From assembly GCF_001571005.1 (NCBI RefSeq), contig NZ_BCST01000002.1, forward strand, positions 310,001-374,000: 64,000 bases of DNA. Direction: 5' to 3'. Shown here in pieces: positions 8,803 to 18,537 of the stretch. The notes under the pieces were generated by a model. The model did no database searches. It worked only from the letters and a program-made list of their open reading frames with translations, and was not told the origin of the DNA. The position numbers were made by a program, and so were the translations under genes. This stretch comes from Herbiconiux solani NBRC 106740. Its GTDB lineage: Bacteria; Actinomycetota; Actinomycetes; Actinomycetales; Microbacteriaceae. Position 1 is the first letter of the stretch; every line of letters begins with the position of its first letter.

Positions 8803-9270
8803 CCGTGCTTCTGCGGAAGGCGCGGCTGTCTCGGCCGCGCGACCGACCCTTACCTGCTGGTCGAGGACGCGGTCGACCTCGGTATCCTTCCCGAATCCGC
8901 GCGGAGACCGACATCCGACGAGGCGCACGCCTGGCTGACCGAACTGCGCCGGCTCGCCGACGAGGGCGTTCCAGAAGCCGCCGAGCTCCTCGCCCGCGCC
9001 GCCGACGCGATCGCCGAGGCCACCCGCGTTCTCGTCAGCGCCTACGACGCCTCGCTCGTCGTGTTCGGCGGACCCTTCTGGAACACGCTCGCAGATCTCT
9101 ACATCGACGTCATCCGCAAGCACCTCGCCACCACGCCGGAAGGCCTTCCCAGCCATCCGCGGATCGAGTCCACCGTCATGGGTGACGCCGTGGGCGCGGT
9201 CGGTGCGGCGAGTCTCGTATTCGACCAGTCGTTCTCGACGCGGCTCTCGGCGTACGAGCTGACGAGCTGA
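8803..9270 (+). pseudogene. ROK family protein, C-terminal fragment
   Basis: About 155 residues start with the ROK zinc-binding signature CFCGRRGC (8806-8829). They continue with the C-terminal helices and the segment LVVFGGPFWNTLAD, ending at a stop at 9270. The N-terminal half (DNA-binding and/or ATP-binding part) is absent. The sequence immediately upstream belongs to the unrelated NPCBM fragment on the other strand. ROK proteins are sugar kinases or sugar-responsive repressors, so this is probably the remnant of a regulator of a lost glycosidase locus. Confidence 0.75.
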
Positions 9271-9314
9271 GCCGACGCTCACCCCAGTGGCGCTGTTCGT
9301 GGACGCGGAAGGTC

Positions 9315-10056
9315 ATGCGTCGTGGAGGTCGTATAGCACTCAAGCTGCAGCCACTGACCGCCGCTCACGATGATGCTCAGCACAAGCTGTATAGCGACGA
9401 GCTGATCGATCTGCTCCGGGACGACAAACGTAGAGCCACCGTTTGGAACATTGCGCTCACCGGCAACTATGGAAGCGGAAAGAGCAGCATCTTGGCCGGA
9501 GAGGAAGCCACGAGCGGTTCAAATCTCGCTGTCGTCCCTGAGTGACGTTGGGGTCTCGTCTGCCGGGGAATCCGAGGACCCCCTGGCACCCAACGGGCTG
9601 ACGAACTACATCCAGAAGGAGATCGTCAAACAGCTCCTATATCAGGTGCGCCCATCTCGGGTGCCCGGGTCCCGGTTCAGGCGACTGAGCGTCCCTTCAA
9701 AGACGCGAGCGTTCCTCGGGGCGCTGCTTGGAGCGGGAACTTTCGTCGGACTGTTGTGGCTCTCGGGGTGGGGCGTACCCCTCGCACTTCCTGTCGAGTC
9801 CAAATGGCTTCGGCCCTGGCTTCTCATGACCAATGGCGTCCTAACAGCGGCGTTGCTCTACTTCGCGCAGCTGTTGCTGGCAAACCGTTGGAGATTTGAC
9901 AAGATCGGGACCCCTTCGACTTCGATAAGTCTCACCGCCAATGACAAGTCAGACACGTAAGTCGACGAGATCGTTTACTTCTTTGAGAAAACCAACCGCG
10001 ACGTGGTCATCATCGAGGACCTAGATAGGTTTGAGGATCCGAGCATCGCGTACATG
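9315..10056 (+). pseudogene. YobI-like P-loop NTPase remnant
   Basis: The first frame (9315-9500) has LKLQPLTAAHDD and the Walker A motif LTGNYGSGKSSIL. The reading frame then shifts near 9500-9515 and continues with ISLSSLSD, TNYIQKEIVKQLLYQ and two membrane segments (about 9710-9880). It hits an in-frame TAA at 9958-9960, after which VVIIEDLDRFEDPSI (Walker B region) follows in the same frame up to about 10056. The gene is then replaced by unrelated sequence. Frameshift, nonsense codon and 3' loss all show inactivation. Confidence 0.75.
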
Positions 10057-10842
10057 GGCGGCACTAGTCTTGACCGAATCGATTCCGCTCACCTGGGCAT
10101 GCCGTTCGATGCGATGTGCGACCCCGACCATTACCGCATCACGATCGAGGGAACGACGCTGCGCCTCGTCGATGCCCTGGCCGGCTCATTGGGAGACGCG
10201 ATCACGACGAATTGCCCGGTGACCGCGGTCGTCCGCGACGGAGACGCCGATCGCTATCGCGTGTCGACGCAGACCGGCGAGACGTTCATGGCATCCTCGG
10301 TTGTCGTTGCGGTGCCGCTCAATACGTTGAGCCGGATCGAGCTGCCCGCCTCCGTGCCTCAGGCCATCGTGGCCCTCGCGGCCACCGGACACGTCGGGAG
10401 GTCACGGAAGACCTGGATGCTTCTGGAGAACGTCCACGATCACTTCCGGGTGTTCGCCGCCGACCCGCCGTTCGCGTACTTCCGGTCGGAGCATGACTTC
10501 GGAGACGGTCGCATGCTCGCTGTCGCGCTCGGGCCCGACACCGGGCACCCGCTCGGTGCCGAAGAACTCAGTGCTGCCGTGCGCAAGTATCTGCCCGAAG
10601 CGTCCGTCGCGTCGTCGTATGAAAAGGACTCGCTGGAAGACGCCCACTACCGTGGAACGTGGTTCGTTCCCGGGCCGGTCCAAATGGCAAGCCTGGCGAC
10701 GGCACCGCTGGCCGATGACCGGCTCTACTTCGCGGGAGGAGACCTCGCCATCGAGTGCTTCGGCACGATCGAAGGCGCCCTCCTCACCGGCCGTCGGGCC
10801 GGCGCGGCGGCCGCCGCCGGTCAGCGCTCGGGAGGGCACTGA
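10057..10842 (+). pseudogene. Flavin monoamine oxidase-like C-terminal fragment
   Basis: An open frame in register with the NTPase Walker B remnant continues into about 260 residues typical of the amine oxidase family. They include a substrate-domain segment (VVAVPLNTLSRIELP) and the C-terminal FAD-contact motif LYFAGGDLA...GTIEGALLTGRRAG. The N-terminal GxGxxG dinucleotide-binding half is missing, so the product cannot be an active oxidase. A GTG-started chimera of about 279 residues (10003-10842) could still be translated, but it looks accidental. Confidence 0.7.
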
Positions 10843-10873
10843 CCGGCGCTGGTGACGGCGACTCCACGCACAG

Positions 10874-12307
10874 CTATTCGGCGCGAACGCTTCGCAGGTG
10901 CAGCGACTTGGTCTCGAGGAATTCCTCGAATCCGGCCGCACCCGCCTCGCGGCCGTTGCCTGAGCGCTTGTAGCCCCCGAACGGCGCCTCATTGTTGAAG
11001 CCGCCGCCGTTGATCGACACCTGACCGGTGCGCAGGCGCCGGGCGACACGGATGGCGCGCTCCTCACTGCCCGCCCACACACCGCCGGCGAGCCCGTACT
11101 CCGACGAGTTCGCCAGCTCGATACCCGCTTCCTCGTCGTCATAGGGAAGGATCGCGAGCACCGGCCCGAAGATCTCCTGCCGAGCGATGGCCATGTCCGG
11201 TTCGACCCCCGAGAATACCGTGGGCGCCACGAAGTAGCCGGTGTCGGAGACGGTCGTCGTTCCTCCGGTGACGAGCGAGGCGCCCTCGGCGATCCCTTGC
11301 TCGATCAGGGAGACGACCCTCTCGTGCTGCCGTTCGCTGACGACCGGGCCGAGCAGGGTCGTCGACGCGAACGGATCACCGGTGAGGTAACCCTCGGCGG
11401 CCGCCTTGGCATAGCCCTCGGCCTCCTCCAGCCGCGAGCGGGGCACGAGCATGCGGGTCAGTGCGGTGCAGGTCTGGCCGGCGTTGAAGAAGCAGTTGCC
11501 CACCCCGTCGATCACCGCCGCTTCGAGGTCGGCGTCGTCGAGGATGAGGTTCGCCGACTTGCCTCCGAGTTCGAGCGCGACCTTCTTCACCGTCTTCGCC
11601 GCGACCTCGCTCACCCGGATGCCGGCCGCAGTCGATCCGGTGAACGACACCATGTCGATGTCCTCGCTCGCCGCAATCGCCTCGCCGACCGTGTGGCCGA
11701 CTCCGATCACCAGGTTGAAGACTCCGGCCGGAAGCCCGATCGAGTCGGCCACTTCTGCGAGGATGTAGCCCGTCAGCGGAGCGACCTCACTCGGCTTCAG
11801 AACGACGGTGCAGCCCGCAGCCAGCGCCGGCGCGACCTTCAGGGCGATCTGGTGCAAGGGGTAGTTCCACGGTGTTATGCAGCCGACGACGCCCACCGGC
11901 TCACGCACGACGAGGGAGTGCTTCACCGCGCCGGCGTCGTAGGAGAACTCGCGCAGGTGGTCGGCGTAGAACTGGAAGTTGCGGATGGGGAGCGCCGACT
12001 GCCACTCGATCGACTGCGCGTAGGGCATGCCGATCTCGGACGACACGGTGCGGGCGATCTCGTCGGCCCGGGCCTGCAGCCCGTCGGTGAGCTTCTGCAT
12101 CCAATCGGCACGCTCGACGGGGCTGAGCGCGGCCCACGCCGGGAAGGCGGCTTTCGCTGCCGCGGCGGCTCGCGCCACGTCGTCGTCCGTGCCGTCGGGC
12201 ACGGTGGCGATGAGTTCTTCGGTCGCCGGGTTGACGACGTCGATCCGCTGAACTCCCGTGGAGGGAATCCACTCGCCGTCGACGTAGATGTCGGTGTAGT
12301 CACGCAT
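10874..12307 (-). CDS. NAD(P)-dependent aldehyde dehydrogenase
   Basis: Oxidises an aldehyde to the acid in the cytoplasm. It has 477 residues, the usual length for the ALDH superfamily. Visible features are PWNYP (Asn of the oxyanion hole), FTGSTAAG (cofactor loop), ELGGKS with general base Glu246, NAGQTCTA with nucleophile Cys280, and EIFGPVL. The ATG has the ribosome site AAGGA 7 nt upstream. It is the last gene of the island catabolic operon, 15 bp after the alcohol dehydrogenase gene. The context suggests that it oxidises the aldehyde released by the operon's aldolase, such as glyceraldehyde, glycolaldehyde or lactaldehyde; this is not determined. Confidence 0.93.
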   Translation of the reverse strand: MRDYTDIYVDGEWIPSTGVQRIDVVNPATEELIATVPDGTDDDVARAAAAAKAAFPAWAALSPVERADWMQKLTDGLQARADEIARTVSSEIGMPYAQSIEWQSALPIRNFQFYADHLREFSYDAGAVKHSLVVREPVGVVGCITPWNYPLHQIALKVAPALAAGCTVVLKPSEVAPLTGYILAEVADSIGLPAGVFNLVIGVGHTVGEAIAASEDIDMVSFTGSTAAGIRVSEVAAKTVKKVALELGGKSANLILDDADLEAAVIDGVGNCFFNAGQTCTALTRMLVPRSRLEEAEGYAKAAAEGYLTGDPFASTTLLGPVVSERQHERVVSLIEQGIAEGASLVTGGTTTVSDTGYFVAPTVFSGVEPDMAIARQEIFGPVLAILPYDDEEAGIELANSSEYGLAGGVWAGSEERAIRVARRLRTGQVSINGGGFNNEAPFGGYKRSGNGREAGAAGFEEFLETKSLHLRSVRAE

Positions 12308-12322
12308 GAGGTGTCCTTCGAT

Positions 12323-13333
12323 TCAACTTGATGGGATGGTCGGGCTGACGTGGATCTTGAGGCTCTCGGGCGTACCGACGGCGGCGAGCGCCTCGGCAGC
12401 GCGGTCGAGGGGATAGCGGTGGGTCACCAGTTCACCGAGCGGCAGACTCGATGCCCGCAGGATCTCGACGGCGCGTGGGATCGTGGAGGCGAGACTGAAC
12501 GAGCCGATGATGCGCAGCTGGCGGGCGTAGACCTCGTTCGGATCGATCACGATCTTCGAACCTGGCGGGCAGACGCCGAACGGCACCAGGGTGCCGGCAT
12601 CGGCCAGCAGTCCGATCGCATCCTGCACCACGGCGGGCCGCCCGGTGGCGTCGATCACGAGGTCGAAGCCGCGCGCACCGGCCGATTCCACGAGTCCCGC
12701 CGATGAGTCGATAGTGTGCCGGAATCCGAAACTCCCGGCCCGCTCCAGCCGGGGCAGGGCCACGTCGACGGCGGTGAGGTCATGCACGCCAGAACCTTCG
12801 AGAACGATGCCGAGCAGCATTCCCATCGGTCCGGCGCCGATCACGACGGCGCGGTCGTCGATGCCCGGGGCGGCACGCTCGATGGCGTTGACGGCGCACC
12901 CCACCGGTTCGGCGAGCGCCGCGAGGTGGGCGTCGAGATCGCCGATCGGATGTGCGTTGCCGGCCCGCACCACGGCGAACTCGGCCAGCCCGCCGTCAAG
13001 ATGTGCTCCGTAGGCCCGCAGGGTGGCGCAGAGGTTCGGATGCCCGCGGAGGCAGTTGCGGCAGGAACCGCAGGGCAGCAGCGGATCGATGGCGACCCTC
13101 TCCCCCATCCGCGACCGCGGCACGCCGTCGCCGACCGCGACGATCGTGCCGGCGAACTCGTGCCCCGGAATCCGGGGCAGCTCCGCGGGATAGCGCCCGT
13201 GCAGGATGTCGAGGTCCGTGTGGCAGATTCCGGCGGCTTCGACCGCGAGCGCGACCTCGCCGGGCCCGGCGACCGGATCGGGCACCTGCTCGACACCGAC
13301 CTCGAGGCCGGAACGGAAGACCAGTGCTTTCAT
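12323..13333 (-). CDS. Zinc-dependent alcohol/polyol dehydrogenase
   Basis: A medium-chain dehydrogenase of 336 residues. Catalytic zinc ligands are seen in GICHTD and PGHE, the structural zinc site in CGSCRNCLRGHPNLC, and the NAD-binding turn in VIGAGPMGMLLG. The frame is open far upstream, but the ATG at 13331-13333 (MKALVF) follows GAGGAA at proper spacing and fits the family N-terminus. It lies 13 bp after the kinase stop. It probably oxidises the imported polyol or a sugar hydroxyl before phosphorylation. It is similar in layout to sorbitol/threonine dehydrogenases; the substrate is unknown. Confidence 0.92.
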   Translation of the reverse strand: MKALVFRSGLEVGVEQVPDPVAGPGEVALAVEAAGICHTDLDILHGRYPAELPRIPGHEFAGTIVAVGDGVPRSRMGERVAIDPLLPCGSCRNCLRGHPNLCATLRAYGAHLDGGLAEFAVVRAGNAHPIGDLDAHLAALAEPVGCAVNAIERAAPGIDDRAVVIGAGPMGMLLGIVLEGSGVHDLTAVDVALPRLERAGSFGFRHTIDSSAGLVESAGARGFDLVIDATGRPAVVQDAIGLLADAGTLVPFGVCPPGSKIVIDPNEVYARQLRIIGSFSLASTIPRAVEILRASSLPLGELVTHRYPLDRAAEALAAVGTPESLKIHVSPTIPSS

Positions 13334-13346
13334 CGGTGGTTCCTCA

Positions 13347-14819
13347 TCAATCGAACAGGTGGCGAAGTGGTCGGAGCGCGTCGACCGTCTCGGTGTAGCG
13401 GCCGAAAGCCTCTTCCCAGCGGGGGCGCTGCGATTCGTGGGGCTCGAAGCTCGCGGCCCGGTGCACCACGGCTGCCTCGGCCGCTTCGATCGAGGGGTAG
13501 ACGCCCGTGCCGATGCCGGCCAGCATGGCCGCGCCGAGGGCGCCCGGCTCCGAGGACTCGGTGACCTCGACGACGCAGCCCAGTCCATCGGCGAACAGCT
13601 GGGTCCACACCGCACTCTTCGACGCCCCGCCGGCCAGTCGGATGCGCTCTCGCGGTCGGCCACGGCCGAGTGCATCGAGGTGGGTGCGGTGGTTGAACAC
13701 GATGCCCTCCCAGATGGCCCGCAGGACATGTCGCCGCGAGTGCCAGCCTTGGAGGCCGAGGAGGCTGCCGCTCGCGTGCCCACCCTCGGGCGAGCCGTAG
13801 AGGAATGGATGGAAGACCAGTCGCGACTCCTCCGTCAGCGCTTCGGCCACTTCGCGGTTGGCCACCGCGACCGGATCGCGCACCTCACTCATCTGCGTGC
13901 GTAGATACCATTCGAAGTTCGTCACCGAGGCCGGCGAGGCGCCCATCAGCACCCACCGTCCGCTCTCCACCCAGGGCCGTGCCTGCCAGCGCGGGTCGAC
14001 GATGCGGTCCGTCGACACCAGATGATTGACGCTGTAGGTGCCGGCGAGCGCCGAGAGTTCGCCCGGCCCGCCCGCGCCGACTCCCAAAATGGCGGCGACG
14101 GCGTCGTGGGTACCGATCACCACCGGCGTGCCGATCGCGAGGCCTGATCGCTCCGCCGCGACGGCAGTGATCCCGCCCGCGACCTCTGTGGGCCGGCGCA
14201 GCGGCGGGAGCTTCGAGGCGATCGCCTCGATCCCGTACTGCTCGAGAGCCTCCTGGCTGTAGTCGAGGCCGTCCAATCGCCCGACGCTCGAGTTGCCCTC
14301 GGAGAAGTCGGTCGCGATCTCTCCGGTCAGGCAGTAGCGCAACCAGTCCTTGCATGCCAGCAGCCAGCGGGTGCGCGCCAGGGCCTCTGGCTCGTTCACG
14401 AGCAGCCAGTGGGTCAGCGGAGCCAGCGAGGCCGCGAACGGCTCCTGACCGGTCAGGGCGACCGCCCGCTCGATCACGCCGTGCACCCGCCACTCATCGA
14501 GCACGCTCTCGGCCCGGGTGTCGACCGCGAGGATCGCCTCCCGGCTCGCCCGTCCGTCGTCGCCGACGAAGTACAGCCCGTCGCCGTGCCCCACCACTCC
14601 GACGGCGGTCACGTCGGCCGGGCGCGTCGCCGTGGTGCTCAGCACCTCGGCGATCACCTCGAACAACTGAACTCGCAACGCCTCGGCGTCACGTTCGACC
14701 CAGTGCGGCCGGGGCGTGAGAGACGCCGACGGGCGTGAGGCCGATCCGAGTTCACGGCCGTCGTCGCTGAACAGCACGGCCTTCAGCGCGGTCTGTCCGC
14801 TGTCGATTCCGAGCAGCAT
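13347..14819 (-). CDS. FGGY family carbohydrate kinase (L-xylulose kinase-like)
   Basis: Phosphorylates a ketose or polyol with ATP. It has 490 residues. The N-terminal phosphate-1 loop is GIDSGQTALKA, the mid-protein GTHDAV carries the likely catalytic Asp, and the C-terminal LAGGASKS is the adenosine motif. The block FHPFLYGSPEGG followed by LRAIWEGIVFNHRTHL resembles E. coli L-xylulose kinase more than glycerol kinase. The start at 14817-14819 follows GGGAGGG, which overlaps the stop of the preceding gene, indicating coupling. The exact sugar is not deducible. Confidence 0.9.
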   Translation of the reverse strand: MLLGIDSGQTALKAVLFSDDGRELGSASRPSASLTPRPHWVERDAEALRVQLFEVIAEVLSTTATRPADVTAVGVVGHGDGLYFVGDDGRASREAILAVDTRAESVLDEWRVHGVIERAVALTGQEPFAASLAPLTHWLLVNEPEALARTRWLLACKDWLRYCLTGEIATDFSEGNSSVGRLDGLDYSQEALEQYGIEAIASKLPPLRRPTEVAGGITAVAAERSGLAIGTPVVIGTHDAVAAILGVGAGGPGELSALAGTYSVNHLVSTDRIVDPRWQARPWVESGRWVLMGASPASVTNFEWYLRTQMSEVRDPVAVANREVAEALTEESRLVFHPFLYGSPEGGHASGSLLGLQGWHSRRHVLRAIWEGIVFNHRTHLDALGRGRPRERIRLAGGASKSAVWTQLFADGLGCVVEVTESSEPGALGAAMLAGIGTGVYPSIEAAEAAVVHRAASFEPHESQRPRWEEAFGRYTETVDALRPLRHLFD

Positions 14820-14823
14820 CCGC

Positions 14824-15834
14824 TCAGCCCTCCCCGAGCACGCGGGCGAGCGCTGACGCGACGAGCGCGCCCGAGCGTTCGAATGACTCCGGTGTGTCGC
14901 CGGCGACATGCGGACTGAGGGTCACGTTGTCGAGGCTGCGCCAGGGGCTGTCGGCCGGCAGCGGCTCTTCGTCGAAGACATCCAGCCCGGCTCCGGCGAT
15001 CGAGTGCGAGGCCAACGCCTCGTACAGGGCGTCGTAGTCGACCAGCCGGCTGCGTGCGGTGTTGATGAAGGTGGCGGTGGGCCGCATCGACCGGAACAGC
15101 TCCCGACCGATAAACCGGTCGTTGTCGTCGGTGAGCCGGGCGAACATCACGATGGCATCGCCTTCGCGGAACACCTCGTCCAGCTCCACCGCCGACACTC
15201 CGTCACCGCTCAGCAGTTCAGCCGGGGTGTACGGGTCGTAGGCGATCACGCGCACACCGAATCCGGAGAGCAGCCGCACGAAATGGCGCGCGACCGCCCC
15301 GTACCCGACCAGCCCGACGGTGTACCCGCCCAGTTCCCGGGAACGCGAGACGAAGTCCTTGCGCCAGCCGCCCGTGGCGATGCTGAGGTGGGCCCTGGCG
15401 ATGTTGCGCCGCTCCGCGATGATGAGACCGAGCGCCATCTCCGCTACCGCGGGAGCATTGCGACCTCCGATGTTGACCACCCGGATGCCGGCCGATGCGG
15501 CCGCATCGGTGTCGACGTTCTCGGTTCCGGCCCGAGCGATGGCGACGGTGCGCAGGGGCCCGCCGGCGCCGATGATCCCCGAGCCCACGGGCAGGAAGTG
15601 CACCACGAGCACGTCGGCCGACGCGGCCATTGCCCGTAGCTCTTCGGGGATCTCCACCGCATCGGGGCCGTGGAGTTCCACCTGGTGCTGGAGGGCGTGC
15701 AGAGCCGGCCCTCCGCCCTCCACGGCCCAGTCGGCCACGTCGATCGAGTCGATCGGGATGCCGGGATCGGCCTCGAGGGCTGCAGCCATGCTCTTTCCGG
15801 AGACGAAGGCGTCTCCGATGACGACGATGCGCAT
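14824..15834 (-). CDS. D-isomer-specific 2-hydroxyacid dehydrogenase
   Basis: Interconverts a 2-keto acid and a D-2-hydroxyacid with NAD(P). It has 336 residues. The catalytic triad is visible as the Arg of ARAGTENVD, the Glu of FDEEPLP and the His of SPHVAGDT. The Rossmann motif is GLVGYGAVARHF. The long upstream open frame is ignored because MRIVVIGDAF at 15834 starts the fold and lies 11 bp after the aldolase stop. In this operon a role as hydroxypyruvate/glycerate or phosphoerythronate-type dehydrogenase is plausible, but this is inference. Confidence 0.9.
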   Translation of the reverse strand: MRIVVIGDAFVSGKSMAAALEADPGIPIDSIDVADWAVEGGGPALHALQHQVELHGPDAVEIPEELRAMAASADVLVVHFLPVGSGIIGAGGPLRTVAIARAGTENVDTDAAASAGIRVVNIGGRNAPAVAEMALGLIIAERRNIARAHLSIATGGWRKDFVSRSRELGGYTVGLVGYGAVARHFVRLLSGFGVRVIAYDPYTPAELLSGDGVSAVELDEVFREGDAIVMFARLTDDNDRFIGRELFRSMRPTATFINTARSRLVDYDALYEALASHSIAGAGLDVFDEEPLPADSPWRSLDNVTLSPHVAGDTPESFERSGALVASALARVLGEG

Positions 15835-15845
15835 CTGCGGCCCGC

Positions 15846-16652
15846 TCAGACCGCGAAGGCGAGGCCGTGAACGAGCTCGTGCAGCCGCCGGGCCGTGGCC
15901 TCGGGGTCGGCCGACTGCCAGACGTTGCGCCCGTAGACGAGTCCGCGCGCACCGGACGCGAGCGCCTCGGTGGTGGAGGCCACCAGTTCGTCGTCGGAGT
16001 CGGTGCGCGGGCCACCGAGCAGAAGGAGCGGAACGGGGCAGTTGGCGATCACCCGGCGCATCGACTCGGCGTCGCCGGTGAACTGGGTCTTCACGGCATC
16101 CGCCCCCAGCTCGGCCGCGAGCCGGTTCACGTAGATCAGCGCGTCGACGTCGTTCTGGTTCTTCACCCGCGAACCCCACAGCACGGTCTCCACGATCAGC
16201 GGCAGCCCGACACGGTGGGCATCGCGCGCGGCCTTGGCGACTGCTTGCGCGTTGTCGGCCGTGACGGCGTCGTCGGCGTTGCCGAGGATGAGGAACATCA
16301 CGATGCCGTCGGCGCCGAGTGCCGCAGCCTCGGAAGCGGTGATCAGTGTGCGGTACACCTCGCCCGTTCCCGCGGTGCCGGCGGGCTGCAGGTCGCCGAG
16401 GAAGATGAAGTCGGTGCGTACGAGCACGGCCGGTGCGTCGCGGTGAGCGAGCAGGTGACGGCTGCGGTCGAGAACGCCCGGCGAGAGGAGGATGCCGTCG
16501 GCGCCCGAGTCCACGACGGCCTCGACGATGCGAGAGGTGGATTCTCCGCCCTGCGATGCGTCGGCTCCGAGGCCGCGGTCGAAGGCGACCACCATCGTGC
16601 GTCCTGTGGTTCGGTCGAAGAGTCGTCCGAGCCGGAAGTCGTGTGTTTCCAT
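15846..16652 (-). CDS. Class I aldolase of the DeoC/LacD (LsrF-like) family
   Basis: A (beta/alpha)8 Schiff-base aldolase of 268 residues. The catalytic lysine is expected at Lys188 in ADAVKTQFTGD. The phosphate-binding end is formed by LLLLGGPR and ASGARGLVYGRN. It starts METHDFRLGRLF after AAGGA with 10-nt spacing. It follows the importer permeases by 47 bp and precedes the hydroxyacid dehydrogenase. It probably cleaves the phosphorylated ketose made by the FGGY kinase into dihydroxyacetone phosphate and an aldehyde. LsrF-type thiolase activity cannot be excluded. Confidence 0.85.
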   Translation of the reverse strand: METHDFRLGRLFDRTTGRTMVVAFDRGLGADASQGGESTSRIVEAVVDSGADGILLSPGVLDRSRHLLAHRDAPAVLVRTDFIFLGDLQPAGTAGTGEVYRTLITASEAAALGADGIVMFLILGNADDAVTADNAQAVAKAARDAHRVGLPLIVETVLWGSRVKNQNDVDALIYVNRLAAELGADAVKTQFTGDAESMRRVIANCPVPLLLLGGPRTDSDDELVASTTEALASGARGLVYGRNVWQSADPEATARRLHELVHGLAFAV

Positions 16653-16699
16653 GTGTCGATAGTCCTTTTGGTCTGGTGATTCGTGGATGAAAGGGAGGG

Positions 16700-17557
16700 C
16701 TACTTGATCGCGCCGAGGGAGAGTCCGCGAACGAGTTGTTTCTGGGCTACGAGGCCCGCGATCACCACGGGCAGCGTGGCCAGGAGCGATGCGGCCGAGA
16801 GCTTCGCCCAGAACAGCCCCTTGGTGCTGATGAAGCTGACCAGGTACAGCGGCACCGTCTGGGCGTCGACCGAGGTCAGGCTTCTGGCGAGGAAGAACTC
16901 GTTCCAGGAGAAGATGAAGCACAGCAGCGCAGTGGCCGCGAGCCCGGGCGCCACCATCGGCAGGATGACCCGCGTCAGCTGCTGGAAGAAGTTCGCGCCG
17001 TCGACCCGGGACGCCTCGATCACTTCCATCGGGATCTCGATCAGGAACGAGCGGATCAGCCAGACTGCCAGCGGCAGGTTCATGGCGGTGTAGAGAATCA
17101 CCAGGGTGACGATCCGGTCGAGGATTCCGAGACTGTTCGCGATCAGGTAGATCGGGATGATCGCGCCGGCGATCGGCAGCATCCGCGTGGTGAGCAGGAA
17201 GAACATCACGTCTCGCCATTTGCGGATCGGCCGGATCGCCAGCGCGTAGGCGGCTGGCAGGGCGAGCGCGATCACCAGCAGCACGGAGGCAACGCTCGCC
17301 GTGACCGAGTTGATGAAGTACGGCAGGAAATTGTTGTCGAACGCGATGGCGAACTGGTCGAGGGTGGGCTGGAAGAAGAACTGCGGGGGGCTGGTCACCG
17401 CCGCCGCCTCGGGTTTGAAACCCGAGAGCACCATCCAGAAGAAGGGGAAGAACATCACCACGGCGAGCACCCAGGTGAGCGCCGTGAGAAGCTTTCCTCC
17501 CACCCCTCTGCGTCGAACCCGAGCACGGGAACGGGGGCGGATCGCGGTCGCGGTCAT
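16700..17557 (-). CDS. Carbohydrate ABC transporter permease, MalG type (island operon)
   Basis: A 285-residue membrane subunit. It has a basic N-terminus (RPRSRARVRRR), about six membrane segments and the EAA loop VIEASRVDGANFFQQLTRV followed by LPMVAPG. The ATG overlaps the preceding permease stop by 4 bp (ATGA, 17554-17557), which also discards the longer open frame upstream. It works with the next permease and the lipoprotein at 18538-19917. No ATPase is encoded in the operon. Confidence 0.93.
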   Translation of the reverse strand: MTATAIRPRSRARVRRRGVGGKLLTALTWVLAVVMFFPFFWMVLSGFKPEAAAVTSPPQFFFQPTLDQFAIAFDNNFLPYFINSVTASVASVLLVIALALPAAYALAIRPIRKWRDVMFFLLTTRMLPIAGAIIPIYLIANSLGILDRIVTLVILYTAMNLPLAVWLIRSFLIEIPMEVIEASRVDGANFFQQLTRVILPMVAPGLAATALLCFIFSWNEFFLARSLTSVDAQTVPLYLVSFISTKGLFWAKLSAASLLATLPVVIAGLVAQKQLVRGLSLGAIK

Positions 17558-18531
17558 TTTCTCTTCCCTTCCGCGTCCTTCAGCAGGCCGGAGGCCACAC
17601 GGAGGCCGAACGAGGCGATGATGAGCGTGACGATCAGCACCACCACGGCCATCGCGGAGGCCTGGCCGATCTCCAGTCCTCGGAAGGCGCGCTGGTACAG
17701 GTAGTACGGCAGGTTGGTGGTGGCCGATCCGGGCGCCGCCAGGTAGACGGCGTCGAACGTCTGCAGGATGTAGATCGTTCCGAGCACGATCCCGAGTTCG
17801 GAGTAGGGCCGGAGGTGGGGAACCGTCAGGTGCCTGAAGCGCTGGAACGGCCCGGCACCGTCGACCGATGCTGCCTCGATGATGGACGGGTCCTCGCTCT
17901 GCAGCCCGGCCAGCAGGATCAGCATGAAGAAGGGCGTCCACTGCCACGACAGGATCGTGATGACCGAGAGCATCGGGAACTGCCCGAGCCAGTCGATCGG
18001 CCCGAGGCCCAGCGGGCTGAGCACCCAGTTGATGATGCCGTACGACGCACTGAACATGCTCGTCTTCCAGAGCAGGGCGGTGGCGGCGGGGAGCACCAGG
18101 AACGGTGTGATCAGCAGGGTGCGGGCGATCCCCCGGCCGAAGAACTCGCGGTTGACGAGGAGGGCCAGGCCCAGTCCGAGCAGGAAGGACACGACCACCG
18201 CGCCGACCGTCATGACGACGGTGTTGCCGGCGGCCTGGAGGAACTCCGGCTCCGAGAAGATCTCGACGTAGTTCGCGAAACCCACGAACACCGGGCCGTC
18301 GCTGCTGGTCGTCAGGTTCCAGTCGGTGAGGCTGTAGTAGACGGTGATGAGGAAGGGGAGCTGGGTGACGATCAGCACCACGATCATCATGGGGAACAGA
18401 GGGAGCCGACGCCAGAAGCGCTCGCGCGCAGCGCCCTTCCGGGGGGCCCGGCCGGGGGGCGAGTCGCCCCGCCGGCCGGACGCGGCTCCGTCTCGCGTGG
18501 TTCGCACCAGCGTGGCAGAGGGTGAATTCAC
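17554..18531 (-). CDS. Carbohydrate ABC transporter permease, MalF type (island operon)
   Basis: A 325-residue permease with a GTG start (18529-18531) just after the binding-protein stop, preceded by AGGA. The first membrane segment (PMMIVVLIVTQLPFLITVYY) is followed by a tryptophan-containing periplasmic loop. The EAA loop is IIEAASVDGAGPFQRF followed by TVPHLRP. Length and order match MalF/UgpA-like subunits. Confidence 0.93.
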   Translation of the reverse strand: MNSPSATLVRTTRDGAASGRRGDSPPGRAPRKGAARERFWRRLPLFPMMIVVLIVTQLPFLITVYYSLTDWNLTTSSDGPVFVGFANYVEIFSEPEFLQAAGNTVVMTVGAVVVSFLLGLGLALLVNREFFGRGIARTLLITPFLVLPAATALLWKTSMFSASYGIINWVLSPLGLGPIDWLGQFPMLSVITILSWQWTPFFMLILLAGLQSEDPSIIEAASVDGAGPFQRFRHLTVPHLRPYSELGIVLGTIYILQTFDAVYLAAPGSATTNLPYYLYQRAFRGLEIGQASAMAVVVLIVTLIIASFGLRVASGLLKDAEGKRK

Positions 18532-18537
18532 GATGTC

